From Cristatella mucedo (Eukaryota; Bryozoa; Phylactolaemata; Cristatellidae), in contig WPIO01000210.1 in assembly GCA_009760855.2 (NCBI GenBank), positions 126,001 through 190,000 on the forward strand: DNA of 64,000 bases, given 5' to 3'. This document shows positions 43,153-54,312 of this stretch, one piece after another. Position 1 is the first letter of the stretch, and the number at the start of each line of letters is the position of its first letter. Made by a program: the position numbers and the translations under genes. The notes under the pieces were generated by a model. The model was not told the origin of the DNA, made no database searches, and saw only the letters and a list, made by a program, of their open reading frames with translations.

Positions 43153-43954
43153 GTGAGTATGCGCTAGTAAACTGAACAGACAGAAAGAGACCGAGATTGG
43201 CGAGCTGTGGTGAGGCAGTGGGCGATGGCAGAAGCAGAGGCAGTTGCAGGCAAGTGGGAGCAGCACTGCAGAACACCAGTACTGTTGCTGGAAGAGCCCT
43301 GTGAGCTGCTCTTTTAGTGGGCAGCTGAATAAGCTGCTGTGGTTGAATTTTCTTTACTGGTTGTTGGGCCGACTAACAGTAGCCAGAGCTGCTGGAGCTG
43401 TGAACAGTACCACTTGCTGAGTCATCTGCTAAAAAGCTGCAGCTCTAGCAGTTTTGTTCTCTTCTGCTTCTTCGATGTCTCTCTGCCACTTTGGTGGTTG
43501 GCCCTGCTTAGCTGCATTGAACTTTTGTTTCTGACCTTGCTGGTGACTTGTTTGTTGTTTTTGTGGCAGCCACGATACAGTGCAGTACTTAAGCCAATCG
43601 ACGTTTCCAATGCTATGGATTTTTATTGGGTCACTGAATCAGGCACACGCTGGTCGGGCTTTTTTTCTAAGGAGTTGGTTTACATCATCATTCAGTTTTT
43701 ACAGATTGCATGAAATTTAGTAACCAGTGTCTGAAAGGCATACGTTCGGTTCCTGTATCGAAGCAGCTCATTCTTAGCTTGAATGACAGTTTGATGTCGT
43801 CCACAAGGAAAGGCTAATCGATGCCTCGGGCTAGAAGTAACCCCTCACCGAGGCATCGTGTGTACAGTTTGTTGAAAATTCCACAGGTGTCACGGCCGCT
43901 TGATGATATCTGACCGAAACTCTGCAAAGACTGTAAAGCCGGGTCAGAGGTTTA

Positions 43955-44310
43955 TAATGATAATGATTATAATAATAATAATAATTCACTTGATGGAGTG
44001 CCCTCAGAAAACTTAATTTCTCTCTAGGGCTTTATATTTGCTGCAAAGAGAAATGCAATTGAATGGTGAGTAAAATCATGCTTGATAAACAAACAAAGAT
44101 GGATAACATGGTTAGGGGTGACATGCACGGGGTCAGCATGCAAATGTGGTTAGTGGCAGCATGCACAGTGTCAGCACACATTAGCACATCAAAGAGGAAT
44201 CACGGCGACCCACTAAATGCTGTCCTAAATAGGTGTTTTTAAATTCTTTTTAAATGTGGTCGGGTCAGGGGATGTTCTGACTCAGGTCGGGAGAGAGTTC
44301 CATGTGGATA
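43955..44310 (-). mobile_element. LINE-A 3' UTR and C-terminal fragment
   Basis: (AAT)n, CACTTGATGGAGTGCCCTC, TTTATATTTGCTGCAAAGAG and ATGGTTAGGGGTGACATGCA, up to GGGGATGTTCTGACTCAGGT (C-terminal coding part in reverse). Confidence 0.78.
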
Positions 44311-44919
44311 TAACTAGGCAAAGCCTCCCAGCCAGATCGGTCATTGTTCTCAATAGCTAAAGGGATATCTTGTGATCAGTATTATCCAAACCTTTAGACA
44401 GGTGAATGCAAATATGGGATCGACCGGCTGTCCTTGGAGCGATACTCAAAAACCGGATTTGATTGCAAGGAATAGCTAATTACCAACAAATTTTATTTTT
44501 TAATTTTTGCCAAAGATTGTAGAGCATTTTCTGCTATATAGGTCCTGGAAGACAGACAGGAATGTTGTACCATCAGGAAATTTTAGTCAGGATTGAAGCA
44601 AATCTTTCCGAAACTGTAACCACCTTCCATGTAGGAATGGTGTCCTGGATTGCAATTATGGAGGAGGAATGAAGCAACACGACGTTTGTTTGTGTGAGCA
44701 TGTGACATTAGTGAAAGTGCTTTTCCGGAGTTAGGCATCCATATGCATTGCTCAGATCCTATATGCGTGACAGAACTAAGGGTGCTCACGCTTCACGACG
44801 TGTGCATGTGCGCCCCCTCGATCCTACTATGTCCCGTGCAGTGTTTGCTCCGGTTTAGTCCTGCCATCCACATAACCTGGTGTTTGCTGTAAACTTTATA
44901 GGTGACTTTTTTGTTGTAG

Positions 44920-45054
44920 GCCGTTTGCAAGTTTGGCATTTTCGTCTTCACGCTGCTTTTTAGCATATGCTGGCAATTTAATCAGTTCATTCTGCTGCTC
45001 CAAGCTGTGTCGCTCTTTGCCACATGGAGCTTGAATTTGGTTCCTGTGCAAAAG
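44920..45054 (+). CDS. DPY19L3: DPY19L3 coding exon: WQFNQF helix
   Basis: The exon encodes 45 residues, including FVFTLLFSICWQFNQFILLL and then QAVSLFATWSLNLVPVQK. It matches the family segment F-L-F-S-L-T-W-Q-F-N-Q-F-M-M-L-M-Q-A-L-V-L-F, a pair of membrane helices around the conserved W-Q-F-x-Q-F motif. The acceptor is TTTGTTGTAG and the donor AAG|GTGGGC; both ends are phase 0. Confidence 0.94.
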
Positions 45055-45174
45055 GTGGGCGTTACACAAGCCACTCTCTCGGCATTGGGTAATCCGGCGG
45101 TTGCTTGCAGTTCTTTTGCGTCTTTGCTTGCTGCTGATGCTGACACAGCTAACTCTTTGTCCATTTGACTCGGT

Positions 45175-45300
45175 AGAGCAAAGGCTTCGGTCGCCAAGGG
45201 TCTTTAAGCAGAGGAATGGAACAGCTAATTGATTGTATATGTAATACCTGAGGGCACGAGGCAGCTGAAACTGGTACAGCAGTTCAGCTAGGTATTATTG
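45175..45300 (-). mobile_element. LINE-B fragment
   Basis: Plus strand: AAAGGCTTCGGTCGCCAAGG, GGAACAGCTAATTGATTGTA and CAGCTGAAACTGGTACAGCA. It matches the 24.11-24.21 kb part of LINE-B. It starts some 120 bp after the DPY19L3 exon ending at 45054. Confidence 0.7.
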
Positions 45301-45375
45301 CCCCAAATACAAGGGCATTCGATCCAGATCAGGTATCAGGCTTCCAACCGAATGCCGAATAATATAACATATTAT

Positions 45376-45515
45376 CGTTCTTTTGTATAGCGCCCCAAGA
45401 GAAGTTAATCTCAATTCAGGCGTTTCACATATGCCTAAGGGCTTGAGCCCTCGACCTCAGCCTGACCTTGGTTGGGGCGAGCACCTTTACTGCTGAACCA
45501 TTCCAGCTCTGCTGA
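45376..45515 (-). mobile_element. SINE2 copy
   Basis: On the minus strand: a head with CCTTGACC-like boxes and GAGGGCTCAAGCCC, then GAATTGAGATTAACTTCTCT, TGGGGCGCTAT and an AT tail. Confidence 0.7.
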
Positions 45516-45734
45516 AGGTTGGCAGTACCTCATAACATAAAGGAAAGGTCAGTGGCTTTCGAAATGGCCATAAAGTTTGGTGCAGTTGGCAGCATTTCAT
45601 CGAAGCACTGACATAATTTGCTGCTTTAATTTAAGAGCACCAGGATTCATTGACAGTATTTCGAAAGCAGTGTGCAGTTACTGGCCTAGGGCGCTTGGCT
45701 GTTTAAACCTTTAACGACAGAGGTCGACGTGAAC

Positions 45735-45890
45735 GTATTTGGTGACCTAGGTCATGGGCTCAAGCCCTGTGGCATAAGGGAAGCTCCTGAATAGAGATTT
45801 ATTGCATTTTAAAGCACCCATGGTGAACTGTATCTCTTTCCAGGCAGTTAAGTTCTCGTAGAGCACTATGTAAATATATTATATCTTTAC
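45735..45890 (+). mobile_element. SINE2 fragment with a nested insertion
   Basis: Box B-like GGGCTCAAGCCC and CTGAATAGAGATT are followed by about 45 bp of foreign tail-like sequence (45802-45847, with AAGCACCC and TATCTCTTTCCAGGCA, a minus-strand LINE-A tail piece). Then the SINE2 tail resumes (AAGTTCTCGTAGAGCACTAT). Confidence 0.55.
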
Positions 45891-46100
45891 TGCATTTTAC
45901 ACATAATTGATGTGGTGCAATCAAGCTGGAAAGCATCATCATTTTTTATAACTTCGTGCAATTGCATTCGCATAGACTTCACCAGCTTCCGGCATTTTTC
46001 TGGAGCAATTCACTCCCAGCAACCCTTTAAAACCTCAAAGAACTCCGGTTTCATGCGTTGGAGAACTCCGAACCCTAGAGCAAGGTTGATTTTGTCCCAC

Positions 46101-46238
46101 AGATGTTCTACTGCATTCAAACCTGGGCTTTGCTACTGCATTACGTCAGTCGGCTCGAAGCCGCAGTACAGATGTTCTACTGCATTCAAACCCGGGCTTT
46201 GCTACTGCATTACGTCAGTTGGCTCGAAACCGCAGTCT
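46101..46238. repeat. 69-bp tandem duplication within Tc1 copy 2
   Basis: Units 46101-46169 and 46170-46238 both begin AGATGTTCTACTGCATTCAA and end GCCGCAGTAC or a near variant. They differ at a few bases. Confidence 0.9.
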
Positions 46239-46340
46239 GTTGGATTCGTTTAAAACCCTTAAACCGACACAGCCGTGTGCTTCGGATCGTTGCCATGCTT
46301 CCAGCAGAAATCGAACCCGTGAAGAGTGTAAGCAGATTGG

Positions 46341-46495
46341 TGATCCGCAATGGCGCACTAGGTAAGGTGGTTGCTTTTCACGACCTCGGTCGTGGGTTCG
46401 AATCTTGCGGTGGGCCATCCTTTATTGCCACTGCAAGCGGTGGTTATAGCCGTAAGGGCTCTTTTGTCGCTATACAAAAAGAGGCTGATAAATAG
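46341..46495 (+). mobile_element. SINE1 copy inside Tc1 copy 2
   Basis: CAATGGCGCACTAGGTAAGG (box A) and GTGGGTTCGAATCTTGCGG (box B), then a tail CGCTATACAAAAAGAGGCTG. It is embedded in the decayed Tc1 copy and so is younger than it. Confidence 0.8.
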
Positions 46496-48364
46496 CATCG
46501 TGGCTGCCGTCCACAACCACTGTCGCATCAACGATTACTAAATCAGTGCCGTTGTCAATGACAGGGTCCGGCTTGAGAGCCATACCACTGGCAAGTGGGA
46601 GGGCGCGGCCTGCCGATATGTACATATTGCAACCCAATAGTTTGCACGATATCAAGAGGGACATTCTGATTCCTGGAGTCCTGAGCAGATGCCCATGCTT
46701 CGAAGCCAACGAGGATGTATTTTGACTCATCAATATAAAGCTCTCTCTCTTCCACTTTGCATCAGCATCTGTCCGTGCTGTTACCGGCTAGCAAAGTCTG
46801 GTCTTGCTTTTGTGTGCTGCCCAGTCATCAACGGCTTGCACTTCACCACGCGTGCATATAGTCATTGATTTTTAAACCTACTGGTCACGGTATTTTGGCT
46901 TACTGGCATTCTAGTAGCTTGGCAGAGTCTCTGGCTGCGCATTTTTGCAGTGACAAAACCTAGTCCTTCAGAGCCATGCTTTTCATGAGCCGGTCCTGGC
47001 TCGGTTAAGTGACTCGGGGGTGATCCAAGTTTGGCAGTGCCTCTGTGCTACTATAGTTCAGATGTGTCCTCATAATGGTACTGACAGTATCCTCTTGAGA
47101 TGTTCTGCGCCCTTGCAATTTCTCGGTTTGAATCGAAATCTTCTTGTGTGATATCAGAACCACTTTCATACCTTCAGAAAGCTGTGCAACTGTCTGCATC
47201 ATCTGGTCAGGTACTAAGAATCAATATGGTCTAGGCTGGCCCCTACAGGTCGTGGAGACAACCAGATACCTTAGCTCGTCATTAGCTAAGGTATTGTCTT
47301 TGGCAAAACTGGCCAAACAAAGACTCTGCTAGATGACCTCCAAGATATGTGGAATGGTCATGTGATTATGCCTACATATCTGCTTATATGAGAATCCTGT
47401 GTCTTTATTGGTGGGCTAATGCAGTTACTTGCTAAGCCAAACGTAACAAAAGTGTGACTAAGGCCACAATTACACTGACTTAATAACTGCTGCAATTTAA
47501 TAATATGTTTTATGTAATGACTTACTCAAATATGGGCATTAGCAACAAAGGGTTACCCCTGGGCCGTGCATTATGTAGAATTATGACACTTTGGGTTATC
47601 ACTGCACTGGGATTCAGACGAAAAATGAGAGCAGTTAATTTGTAAATTATTAAAGCAGGTAATTAAATTACATTGTAAGCTATTTTCTGTGAGTCCAGTG
47701 GAGTGACTTTTTTATTTTCTAGCAATGATTGGGTTTGATTGTGTTCGCATTACATTTACGAAGTATCCAGTTCCCCCTGTTTTAGTTAGTTAAGACCCCA
47801 TAGCAAGCACTGACTTTATCTAAAAAGTTTTTTAATCCTGCTGGCATATATACCTGTATCATTCAGTATGCTCCAGTTTGTTTGTGTGATTTTTGCTTGT
47901 TGTTTTGCTTAGTTAGTAAACATGTCCGTGTGATCATTCGCCTGCTACTCCTAGTACCACTGCTAGTGACTAGCAATATAACTTTTTTATCAAATTGGCT
48001 TCAATCAAAATCCCCAGAGTTACTTTGTCCATAAAGTTTAACTTCCCGGTGAAATAAGGTGCCATATTAATCAGATATGGCTATTCACCATTCTCTTACT
48101 TTCCAATAGCATTACCCAAAATGTCTATTTAAGGCACCAGTATGGATATACCTATATGTATACTGCTTTATGTGTCCCTCTAACCTGGCTAGTTCAGGTA
48201 CTAGGTTTGAACTGCAAAACCATAGAATTTGAAAATTTCAATATCCTGGCCACGGAAGCAAATTTTTTGTGAAACTATGGCATTAAGGACTAGATAGCAT
48301 GCTTTATAGGGCTGTAGAATGTTATTTCATGGAGTTCTGAACCAGAGCCATATATTGTGATACC

Positions 48365-49465
48365 AACAATATAATAATATAAAACTCTCAGCACTTAATG
48401 TCGTTATATGCACTTTACATTTGCTACAAAGTAAGTAACATCGAATGCATAATAAATAGTAGCTTGCTCAATGTCAACAAGCATAACATGGTTCACATTG
48501 TCAGCATGCAAATATGGTTAGTGGCAGCATGCAGTGTCAGCACTCGTAAGCACACGAAAAATGCTGTACATAGATGCAAAGGATTTAAAGTGCATACGAG
48601 GTGAAGGTAAACGATTCGACTAAAAAAAACGGTGGTACATACAATGTTTAATCTGGTGCGGAGTAAATCCGATATGTAGGCTGGGGTGAAACAATTAAGA
48701 GACCTAAATGTGAGTGACAGAAGTAAAGTCGGTGGGCTGCTTTACTGGCAACCTGTTCAGGTCGGCCAGATGTGGTGATATGTGGCAACTGCAATGCTCA
48801 CGGGAGACTGCAGAGTTTTGCAGCAACTGTAAGCACCTGATGGCACCGGCCGGTAGACCCACAAGCAGTGAGATACAAAAGGCAAGACTGTGTAACAAAT
48901 GCATGGACCAATTTAGATGGGGTGTGCTTGTCTAAACAAACCCGAATTTTAGTAATGTTGCGTAGGTGGAAGTAGGCAGACTTGACTCTGGAGCTTATGT
49001 GGTAGTCTAATGATAGTTCACTTTGTAATAGTGTACTTAGATTTCCTGCAGATGCGACTAGTGGTTGCTGACAGAGCCGATTTTTTAGTGTTGTTCAGCT
49101 CTGAATCACACTTGGTTTGCTCATAACCAGTAAGTTGTTTTACAATTTAAGACAGTTTGCTGCCATCGATTTGCAGATGTCATCAGTACATGCACCAAGA
49201 TAGTTGATAGGATTCGAGGTACTAAATGGCAGGGATAGATCAAAGCAAAGGTACAACTGGCATCTGCATAGAAGTGATAGCCTAGGTTGTGCTTGGCAGG
49301 GACATTGGCTAAAAGGAGAGTATAAACCGTGAAAAGAAGTTGACTGAGCACAGAGCCCTGAGGTACCCCATACTTTGTTGGTTTCTCGGTTATCTCTTTC
49401 CTTTCACGTCAATAGTCTGCAGTCTCCCACTGAGGTAGGACTTAAACCAAGAAATGTTCTGCTAG
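48365..49465 (-). mobile_element. LINE-A copy, decayed
   Basis: From the tail (CACTTTACATTTGCTACAAA) to the RT palm: the minus strand reads HHFYADA at about 49275, a lost YADD motif, plus LADLNRLPVKQPTDF and AFCISLLVGLPAGAI. Many stops and small deletions. Confidence 0.78.
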
Positions 49466-49649
49466 TCTACAAAAGTAAGTGTGCATTATTTCCATGATCT
49501 ATGATGACGGGCTATCATCGAACTGGATGGATCACTTTGGACCGATGATAGCATGTTTAAAGAATTAAAGCCCTCCCCACACTATCCACCTAGTGTTGTG
49601 AATCGTCAGTTTTGAGCTGCTTTTTTTCAGTTTCTGAGATGTATGTAGG

Positions 49650-49785
49650 GTTGGTTTGGTCCAGTGATTAAGGTGCTCGCCTCGACCGAGGTCTGACTGA
49701 GGTCTTGGCTCGAGCCCCGAGGCATATGTGAAGCACCTGAATAGAGATTAGTTCTCTTGGGGTGCTATGTAAATGAATTTTGTGG
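49650..49785 (+). mobile_element. SINE2 copy
   Basis: GTTTGGTCCAGTGATTAAGG head, GGCTCGAGCCCCGAGG box B region, GAATAGAGATTAGTTCTCTT, then GGTGCTATGTAAATGAATT. A well-preserved copy. Confidence 0.75.
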
Positions 49786-50261
49786 GGGTTATTTCCACGA
49801 TAGTGCGATTAAAGTGGTTTGTGCATGTAATTCTACTCCTGCCTCCCTCTTCCTAATCCTGGCCTCTGGCTGCCTCCACTTTACTGCAGTTGCCTTTAGG
49901 CTTAGCAGATATTATGCAACTCCTTCCTTACTACCCAATATCTTCCCTGACTTATGTTCAGAAATCGCCTGATTGTTTTCCTCGATGCTCCTTTTGCACG
50001 CCTCACTGTTTCGGCAGATGCTGTAGTTCCTGCATGTTGGGTCAACGTATTTCGGGGTACCTGGTCCAAATATTGCGCAGTGCTTTGCCTTCGCAAAACT
50101 TGCCGAGCTCACCAGGGCTTGGGCTTATACATTCATTTTCTCTGTTCGTTTTGCTTTACCTGACTACCTTGCATTCGTTTTGCCGTGTTTTTCTTGACTT
50201 GTCATGCTAGGTTGCACCTAGTGCTGCTACTGCCGTTTCTACCGTGAGTGCTTTTTTTCAG

Positions 50262-50393
50262 GTTGTCCCTGTGCTAGTTTTCCATGCCACAGCAGTGCTG
50301 GCAGTCAGCACCGCGCAGTACGGAAACACGATGCTGCTCAGCTCGGTCCATGCCAGTTTTGTTCCAGCTGCTCTTCTTGTCATATACGTCTGG
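50262..50393 (+). CDS. DPY19L3: DPY19L3 coding exon: membrane helices, GNTMLLSS
   Basis: The exon encodes 44 residues, hydrophobic throughout (VVPVLVFHATAVLAV then QYGNTMLLSSVHASF). It corresponds to human I-T-S-L-L-L-V-C-I-L-Q-F-F-N-S-M-I-L-G-S-L-L-I-S-F. The N-(T/S)-M core, which I take to be the conserved helix break, is kept. The acceptor is CTTTTTTTCAG and the donor TGG|GTGGGT; both ends are phase 0. Confidence 0.88.
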
Positions 50394-50779
50394 GTGGGTG
50401 AAGCAGCAGCGAACCGCCCTCGATGCTGCTGCTGCCCTCGGCTGCTTTCACAACAGAGCTATCTGCTTTCAGGTTCTCTTCAGCCCCAATCTTTCTCTCT
50501 CCTGCTGCTGCTGTGCATGCTACCTGCTACATCGAAACGAGCAAGGCCCTGCAGACGATGGTCGTGCTGAACCTCAGTTGCTGCTGCTGCTGCCTTGTCA
50601 TTGCATCGTTGCTCCTATTGCTGCCCTGCTCCGGTCGGCGCTCTACCTTACACTGTGAAATGATGCTGGCTCAGAGTTGCTCCAGTCGGCACTCCACCTT
50701 GAACTGTGAAATGATGGTGGACGTTTGCTGCCGTTTGTGCTCTCTTGTAGCCGAGTCGGGTCGGGAAGGCCATTCTAAA

Positions 50780-50847
50780 GTGCCTACAAACAGATTGAGT
50801 TCTCGAATGGCGCTATATCAAATGCATTGTTATGATTATTATTATTC
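50780..50847 (+). mobile_element. LINE-A 3' tail fragment
   Basis: ACAGATTGAGTTCTCGAATG, GCGCTATATCAAATGCATTG and TTATTATTATT: stem-loop and tail only. Confidence 0.65.
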
Positions 50848-50983
50848 TGTAAGGCACGGCAAGCATTGGTTGCTGAGCCGTGCGATGCGTTTTGTGAGCT
50901 TTCGAATTTTCGCCGAGGTACTAGTTAAGGTAGGTCACTTAACGCTCTTCGTTTTCTTCATTGTGACCCGTGCTTTTTTGCAG

Positions 50984-51094
50984 GGTGAGCCAACGATCGC
51001 CACGCTGCAGAGCGCCGTCCGCAGGATCATTCGGACGACACTCCTGGTGGTGGTCGTGCTAATGCTGACGGCTTTCGCGAGAATCACTGTCAAG
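50984..51094 (+). CDS. DPY19L3: DPY19L3 coding exon: luminal helix segment
   Basis: The exon encodes 37 residues. A short amphipathic stretch (GEPTIATLQSAVRRIIRTTL) is followed by a Val/Leu-rich helix ending ARITVK. It takes the place of human K-T-G-S-F-L-N-R-L-G-K-L-L-L-H-L-F-M-V-L-C-L-T-L-F-L-N-N-I-I-K-K. Similarity is weaker than in the neighbours, but the position, length and phase (0 in, 0 out) fit exactly. The acceptor is GCTTTTTTGCAG and the donor AAG|GTGATT. Confidence 0.82.
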
Positions 51095-51799
51095 GTGATT
51101 TCGGAGCAGTGGCTGAGTGGTCGTGCCAGCTGATCAGCTTTGTAGCCCGGCTGGATGTCGCTATAGTCTTCGGCTCGAACTCACTCTTAGATCTGGTTCC
51201 TCTTGTGTGTGAGCACTTCCTTCCCTCCTAGTGCTGCTGACTGCTAGTCCTGCTGCATCTGGTTCACCGTTGTGTCTGTAGGGAGATCGTGCCATGGTGG
51301 CCCTAATCGATACAGCTGCCATTTCTGTGGGAAACGGCAGAAGACTGCCGTTTTGATTCAAAATGATGCAGCGTGATGTTATGGGTTTGCCCACGAAATT
51401 TTATGTAATTGCACTGGCAGTTTTTGTTGCTATAGCCTCAAATGGCCGAGGTCAGTCACTATATTTACAGATTGTAACTGCAATAGAGCTGCCATTTCCA
51501 CAAAATGCAACTGGTTTTAATTCCAACTTATTGGGAGCAGTATGCAAGTTTACCTGCCAAGTTTCATTGGGTTTCCCTTGAGCGTTATCTGGCCACGGTC
51601 TCTGATCTGATGGTCCCCTGAATTGAACTCGCAGTGTGGAAATGGCAGTTGCATATCCTTGTAGTGCAATTAGTTGTGGAACCCGAATTTTTGTGCTCGA
51701 AGCATCGTATAAAGCAAGCACCTTATCCGCTAGCCAAACCAGGCTTTGTGAAGCAGCAATGATTATAGTGCCTTGCACTCTGCACTATGCTTTGTGCTG

Positions 51800-51945
51800 C
51801 GCTGGTTTGGCCCAGTGGTAAAGTTGCTTGCCCTGACCGAGGTCTGGCCAAGGTCGTGGGCTTGAGCCCCACGGCATATTAAGTGCCTGAATAGACATCA
51901 AGTTCTCGTGGGGCTCAATACAAATGAGTTATATTAGAATATTAT
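51800..51945 (+). mobile_element. SINE2 copy
   Basis: GCTGGTTTGGCCCAGTGGTA (box A region), GGGCTTGAGCCCCACGG (box B region), GAATAGACATCAAGTTCTCG, then an AT-rich tail. It lies in the DPY19L3 intron just upstream of the exon at 52051. Confidence 0.75.
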
Positions 51946-52050
51946 ATTATTCCTTCATAGGCAGCCACCATTTGCTCTGCTGGTCGGGTTAGCTGCTGAT
52001 TCACTATTTATGATTAGGTCACATTACGTGTGTGCATTTCTCTCTTACAG

Positions 52051-52124
52051 ACTGTGCTCCTTGGTAAGGCCGACGAGCACATCTACAAATTTGTATTGGC
52101 CAAACTCAACTATTCATCTAGCAG
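52051..52124 (+). CDS. DPY19L3: DPY19L3 coding exon: DEHIYKF
   Basis: The exon reads T-V-L-L-G-K-A-D-E-H-I-Y-K-F then VLAKLNYSSS, matching human I-L-N-L-K-S-D-E-H-I-F-K-F-L-K-A-K-F. The acceptor is TCTCTTACAG and the donor GCAG|GTAAGT, phase 0 in and phase 2 out. Confidence 0.93.
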
Positions 52125-53000
52125 GTAAGTGTTGTCTTATGATTTGCTTTCTCCCTGCTTCTGCTGTCTGGTTGAGAATATTTGTCCACTGGCCTGTGCA
52201 TTATGTGTCCTCTTCCTATCTCTCTCTCTCTCTCTCGCTCTATCCCTCTCTCCCCAAATCATCTGATGTCTCCCTCACATGCTTGTTATTGCCCAGCACT
52301 TAGTACTTGTCCACCAACGACTGGTGCCCGATCACCATTTATCAGTGGTGGTAACTTGTTGCAAATGTTAGAGCATGTGGTATGCTAGCCATTAAGTCTG
52401 TTTGAAGTTGCAGATATTAGCAGCACTTCTAGTTGAGTCCAGCTGACGGTTTATACTGCTTGCTGTCTAGAGCCAGCAATAAGAAACTGTATTCTGCCTG
52501 AACAATAATTGTAATTTATAATTAGGTTATAAGCAGGAGTAGCATAAAAGCAGTAGCAACTGAGTGGTATTGCTGTGACATACTTATGATTGCTTCCTTG
52601 TATTGCCAATTGCTACTTAGCTATCAAGGGTTGTCCGCATGTTCGGATGAGCGAATAGAAGCCAGGTTGGCTTATTGAGTAGCTTATTTCCATACTTAAA
52701 ATAGTAAAATGTGTGCATGATAGAACTACATGTGCAAAGTGGCAATATTGTGCACTGCTTCATTTAGAAGTCACGTGTTTCTGTGCTGCTGCTGCTACTT
52801 TGCAGGGTCGGATGTACAGGTGAACTTTCAAAAGGGCGTGTTGTCGGTTTGACCGGGGTACTTCTGTGGTTTACTCGCCGCCTGCTGGCCTCAGCAAGCT
52901 AGTTGATGCTGCCGATGGATGCCTATATGGTCTTACTGCTGAGAACAAGTCTATTAAGCTGAGTCCACTCAGCTAGGTTTCTTTGGTTGTTCTGTTTCAG

Positions 53001-53177
53001 TGACTTTGATGTCCAACTTTACCTCTGCAATGGAGCATTCGCTTTCTTGGAGAAGGATTTTTACACTCGTATGACACACTTTGGCACACTGCCACTGTAC
53101 GGCTTGTTCACAGCGCTGGTTCTGCTTATACTTCTGTCTGACACCCTGAGGCCACGTTTGCCTACTAACTTAGCACA
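53001..53177 (+). CDS. DPY19L3: DPY19L3 coding exon: DFDxxLYLC block and helix
   Basis: The exon reads D-F-D-V-Q-L-Y-L-C-N-G-A-F-A-F-L, matching human D-F-D-A-N-L-Y-L-C-E-E-A-F-G-L-L, the family hallmark. A helix follows (LYGLFTALVLLILL), then S-D-T-L-R-P-R-L-P-T-N-L-A. The acceptor is TCTGTTTCAG. The donor is ACA|GTGAGT, phase 2, because that joins in frame with the next exon (CA|G = Gln). Confidence 0.94.
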
Positions 53178-53920
53178 GTGAGTCACCTAGTGTTCGGCTC
53201 ATAGTGGCCTTGAGGCTGCTGTGCTTTGCTACATTGCTGAGCTGCTCTGCTCTTAGCTGCTTGCTGCCAGTTGCATGCCTACTTATCAGAAGGTAGCCTG
53301 TCAGCAACCCACTTCCTGTAGCTGTCATGCCCATGGGGCAGGGGGCTAATCTACCTTCCCATGCCCTGATGATTGTTTGCTGAGGTCTCCTTTTGCCTAT
53401 GCCTAATTGCAATGCTGTCCAACTCGTAGAGAGGCAATTTTCTCTTGCATTGGCTCGTCCAATTATTATGACTTGACTGTGGCTATCTTGTTTATCTGGA
53501 TCAACTTCGTCTTACTTTTCTTTTTGAGTAGTGCTTAAATATGTACACCTGCTTTTTTGTCTGATCACATGCAATTTTCACTCCTTGTTTTGCATGTAGA
53601 ATCCACTTGGGTCCGGTTTAGGCTTCTTGTATTGTCGTGGCTCTGCTCATCGACTAACTTTGGCCTAATATTTCTCACCACGTGCACAAAACATGCCCTT
53701 GAGTCTGAAAAATGTCTGTTTCGAAACAAAAATGATAAGCTAAGCCTTTAACAAGTATCTCGTGCAGCTCATAATCTCATAAACCACGGGTAAAAGTATC
53801 GTAATGAGCTTATTTATTGTAGAGGGCTCTGTGCAAATCTTGGGCTCTTCCGAGATTTGCAACTAGCTGCTCTTTTGCGGCTCGTGCCTACCGGTAAGCA
53901 TGTGGTTTTCTGCGTTGTAG

Positions 53921-53988
53921 GTCGCCAAATCCCACTCAGATGATCACATGTGCATTTGAGCTGCATCCGGAGCTCATGTTCAACCTGG
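53921..53988 (+). CDS. DPY19L3: DPY19L3 coding exon: short, ELHPELMFNL
   Basis: This small 68-nt exon reads S-P-N-P-T-Q-M-I-T-C-A-F-E-L-H-P-E-L-M-F-N-L. It aligns with the human loop ending V-D-L-K-P-E-T-A-Y-N-L-I. The acceptor is TGCGTTGTAG and the donor CTGG|GTGAGC. Phase 2 in and phase 1 out fit both neighbours. It was found from the gap in the protein and its splice phases. Confidence 0.82.
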
Positions 53989-54208
53989 GTGAGCTACTTT
54001 GCACCACTGATAGCAGCAGCAGACTCCGCAACCTTTGCTTGGTCGATGTTTTGTGTCTGCGGTCAGCATTGCTTACTGAAATTCATCGAGCAAGCAAATG
54101 GAATTTGGCTTAGACTTTGGTGAAATGCTGATTTTATGTGTAAGAGCCTCTTTAATAAAGGTATAGAAACAGGTTGCCCGACAGACAGGTTGTTGGAAGG
54201 ATGTGTTT

Positions 54209-54247
<39 letters not shown>

Positions 54248-54312
54248 TGTGTGTGTGTGTGTCTGTGTGTGTGTTTGGGTAACAGTGTGTGTGTTTGGGT
54301 AACAGTGCGTGT
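54209..54312. repeat. (GT)n microsatellite with a duplicated GTTTGGGTAACAGT unit
   Basis: A GT run with TCT interruptions; then GTGTTTGGGTAACAGTGTGT occurs twice in a row. Confidence 0.92.

Larger units (their letters stand above)
45915..47370 (-). pseudogene. Decayed Tc1/mariner transposon, copy 2 (split by SINE1)
   Basis: Reading the minus strand: an N-terminal helix-turn-helix part (AQLSEGMKVVLISHKKIS, then STIMRTHLNYSSTEALP) at about 47200-47005; REELYIDESKYILVGF near 46740; FCWKHGNDPKHTAVSV near 46290; AVEHLWDKINLALGF near 46110; and EKCRKLVKSM then EVIKNDDAF near 45990. The three acidic positions of a DD34E transposase can be seen (IDESK, NDPKH, VEHLW), but frameshifts and stops break the gene. 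SINE1 (46341-46495) sits inside it, and a 69-bp segment is duplicated (46101-46238). Confidence 0.8.
46500..50261 (+). other. DPY19L3: DPY19L3 intron between exons ending 45054 and starting 50262 (distal part)
   Basis: It holds the rest of Tc1 copy 2, LINE-A (48365-49465) and SINE2 (49650-49785). AT-rich sequence at 47400-48360 shows nothing recognisable. Confidence 0.55.

Noticed and set aside
46467-46487. GCTATACAAAA shared by SINE1 and LINE-B as evidence of a SINE1/LINE-B partnership
   Set aside because: Only about 11 bases match, and in LINE-B they lie well before the 3' end, so this does not support tail sharing.
50423-51133. 236-codon open frame on the plus strand
   Set aside because: It joins unrelated intron text to the exon at 50984-51094; only that exon, in its own splice limits, matches DPY19L3.
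51489-51652. Inverted pair AGCTGCCATTTCCACA / TGTGGAAATGGCAGTTGC
   Set aside because: Arms are short and about 130 bp apart, and no target duplication or family was found; too weak to call a MITE.
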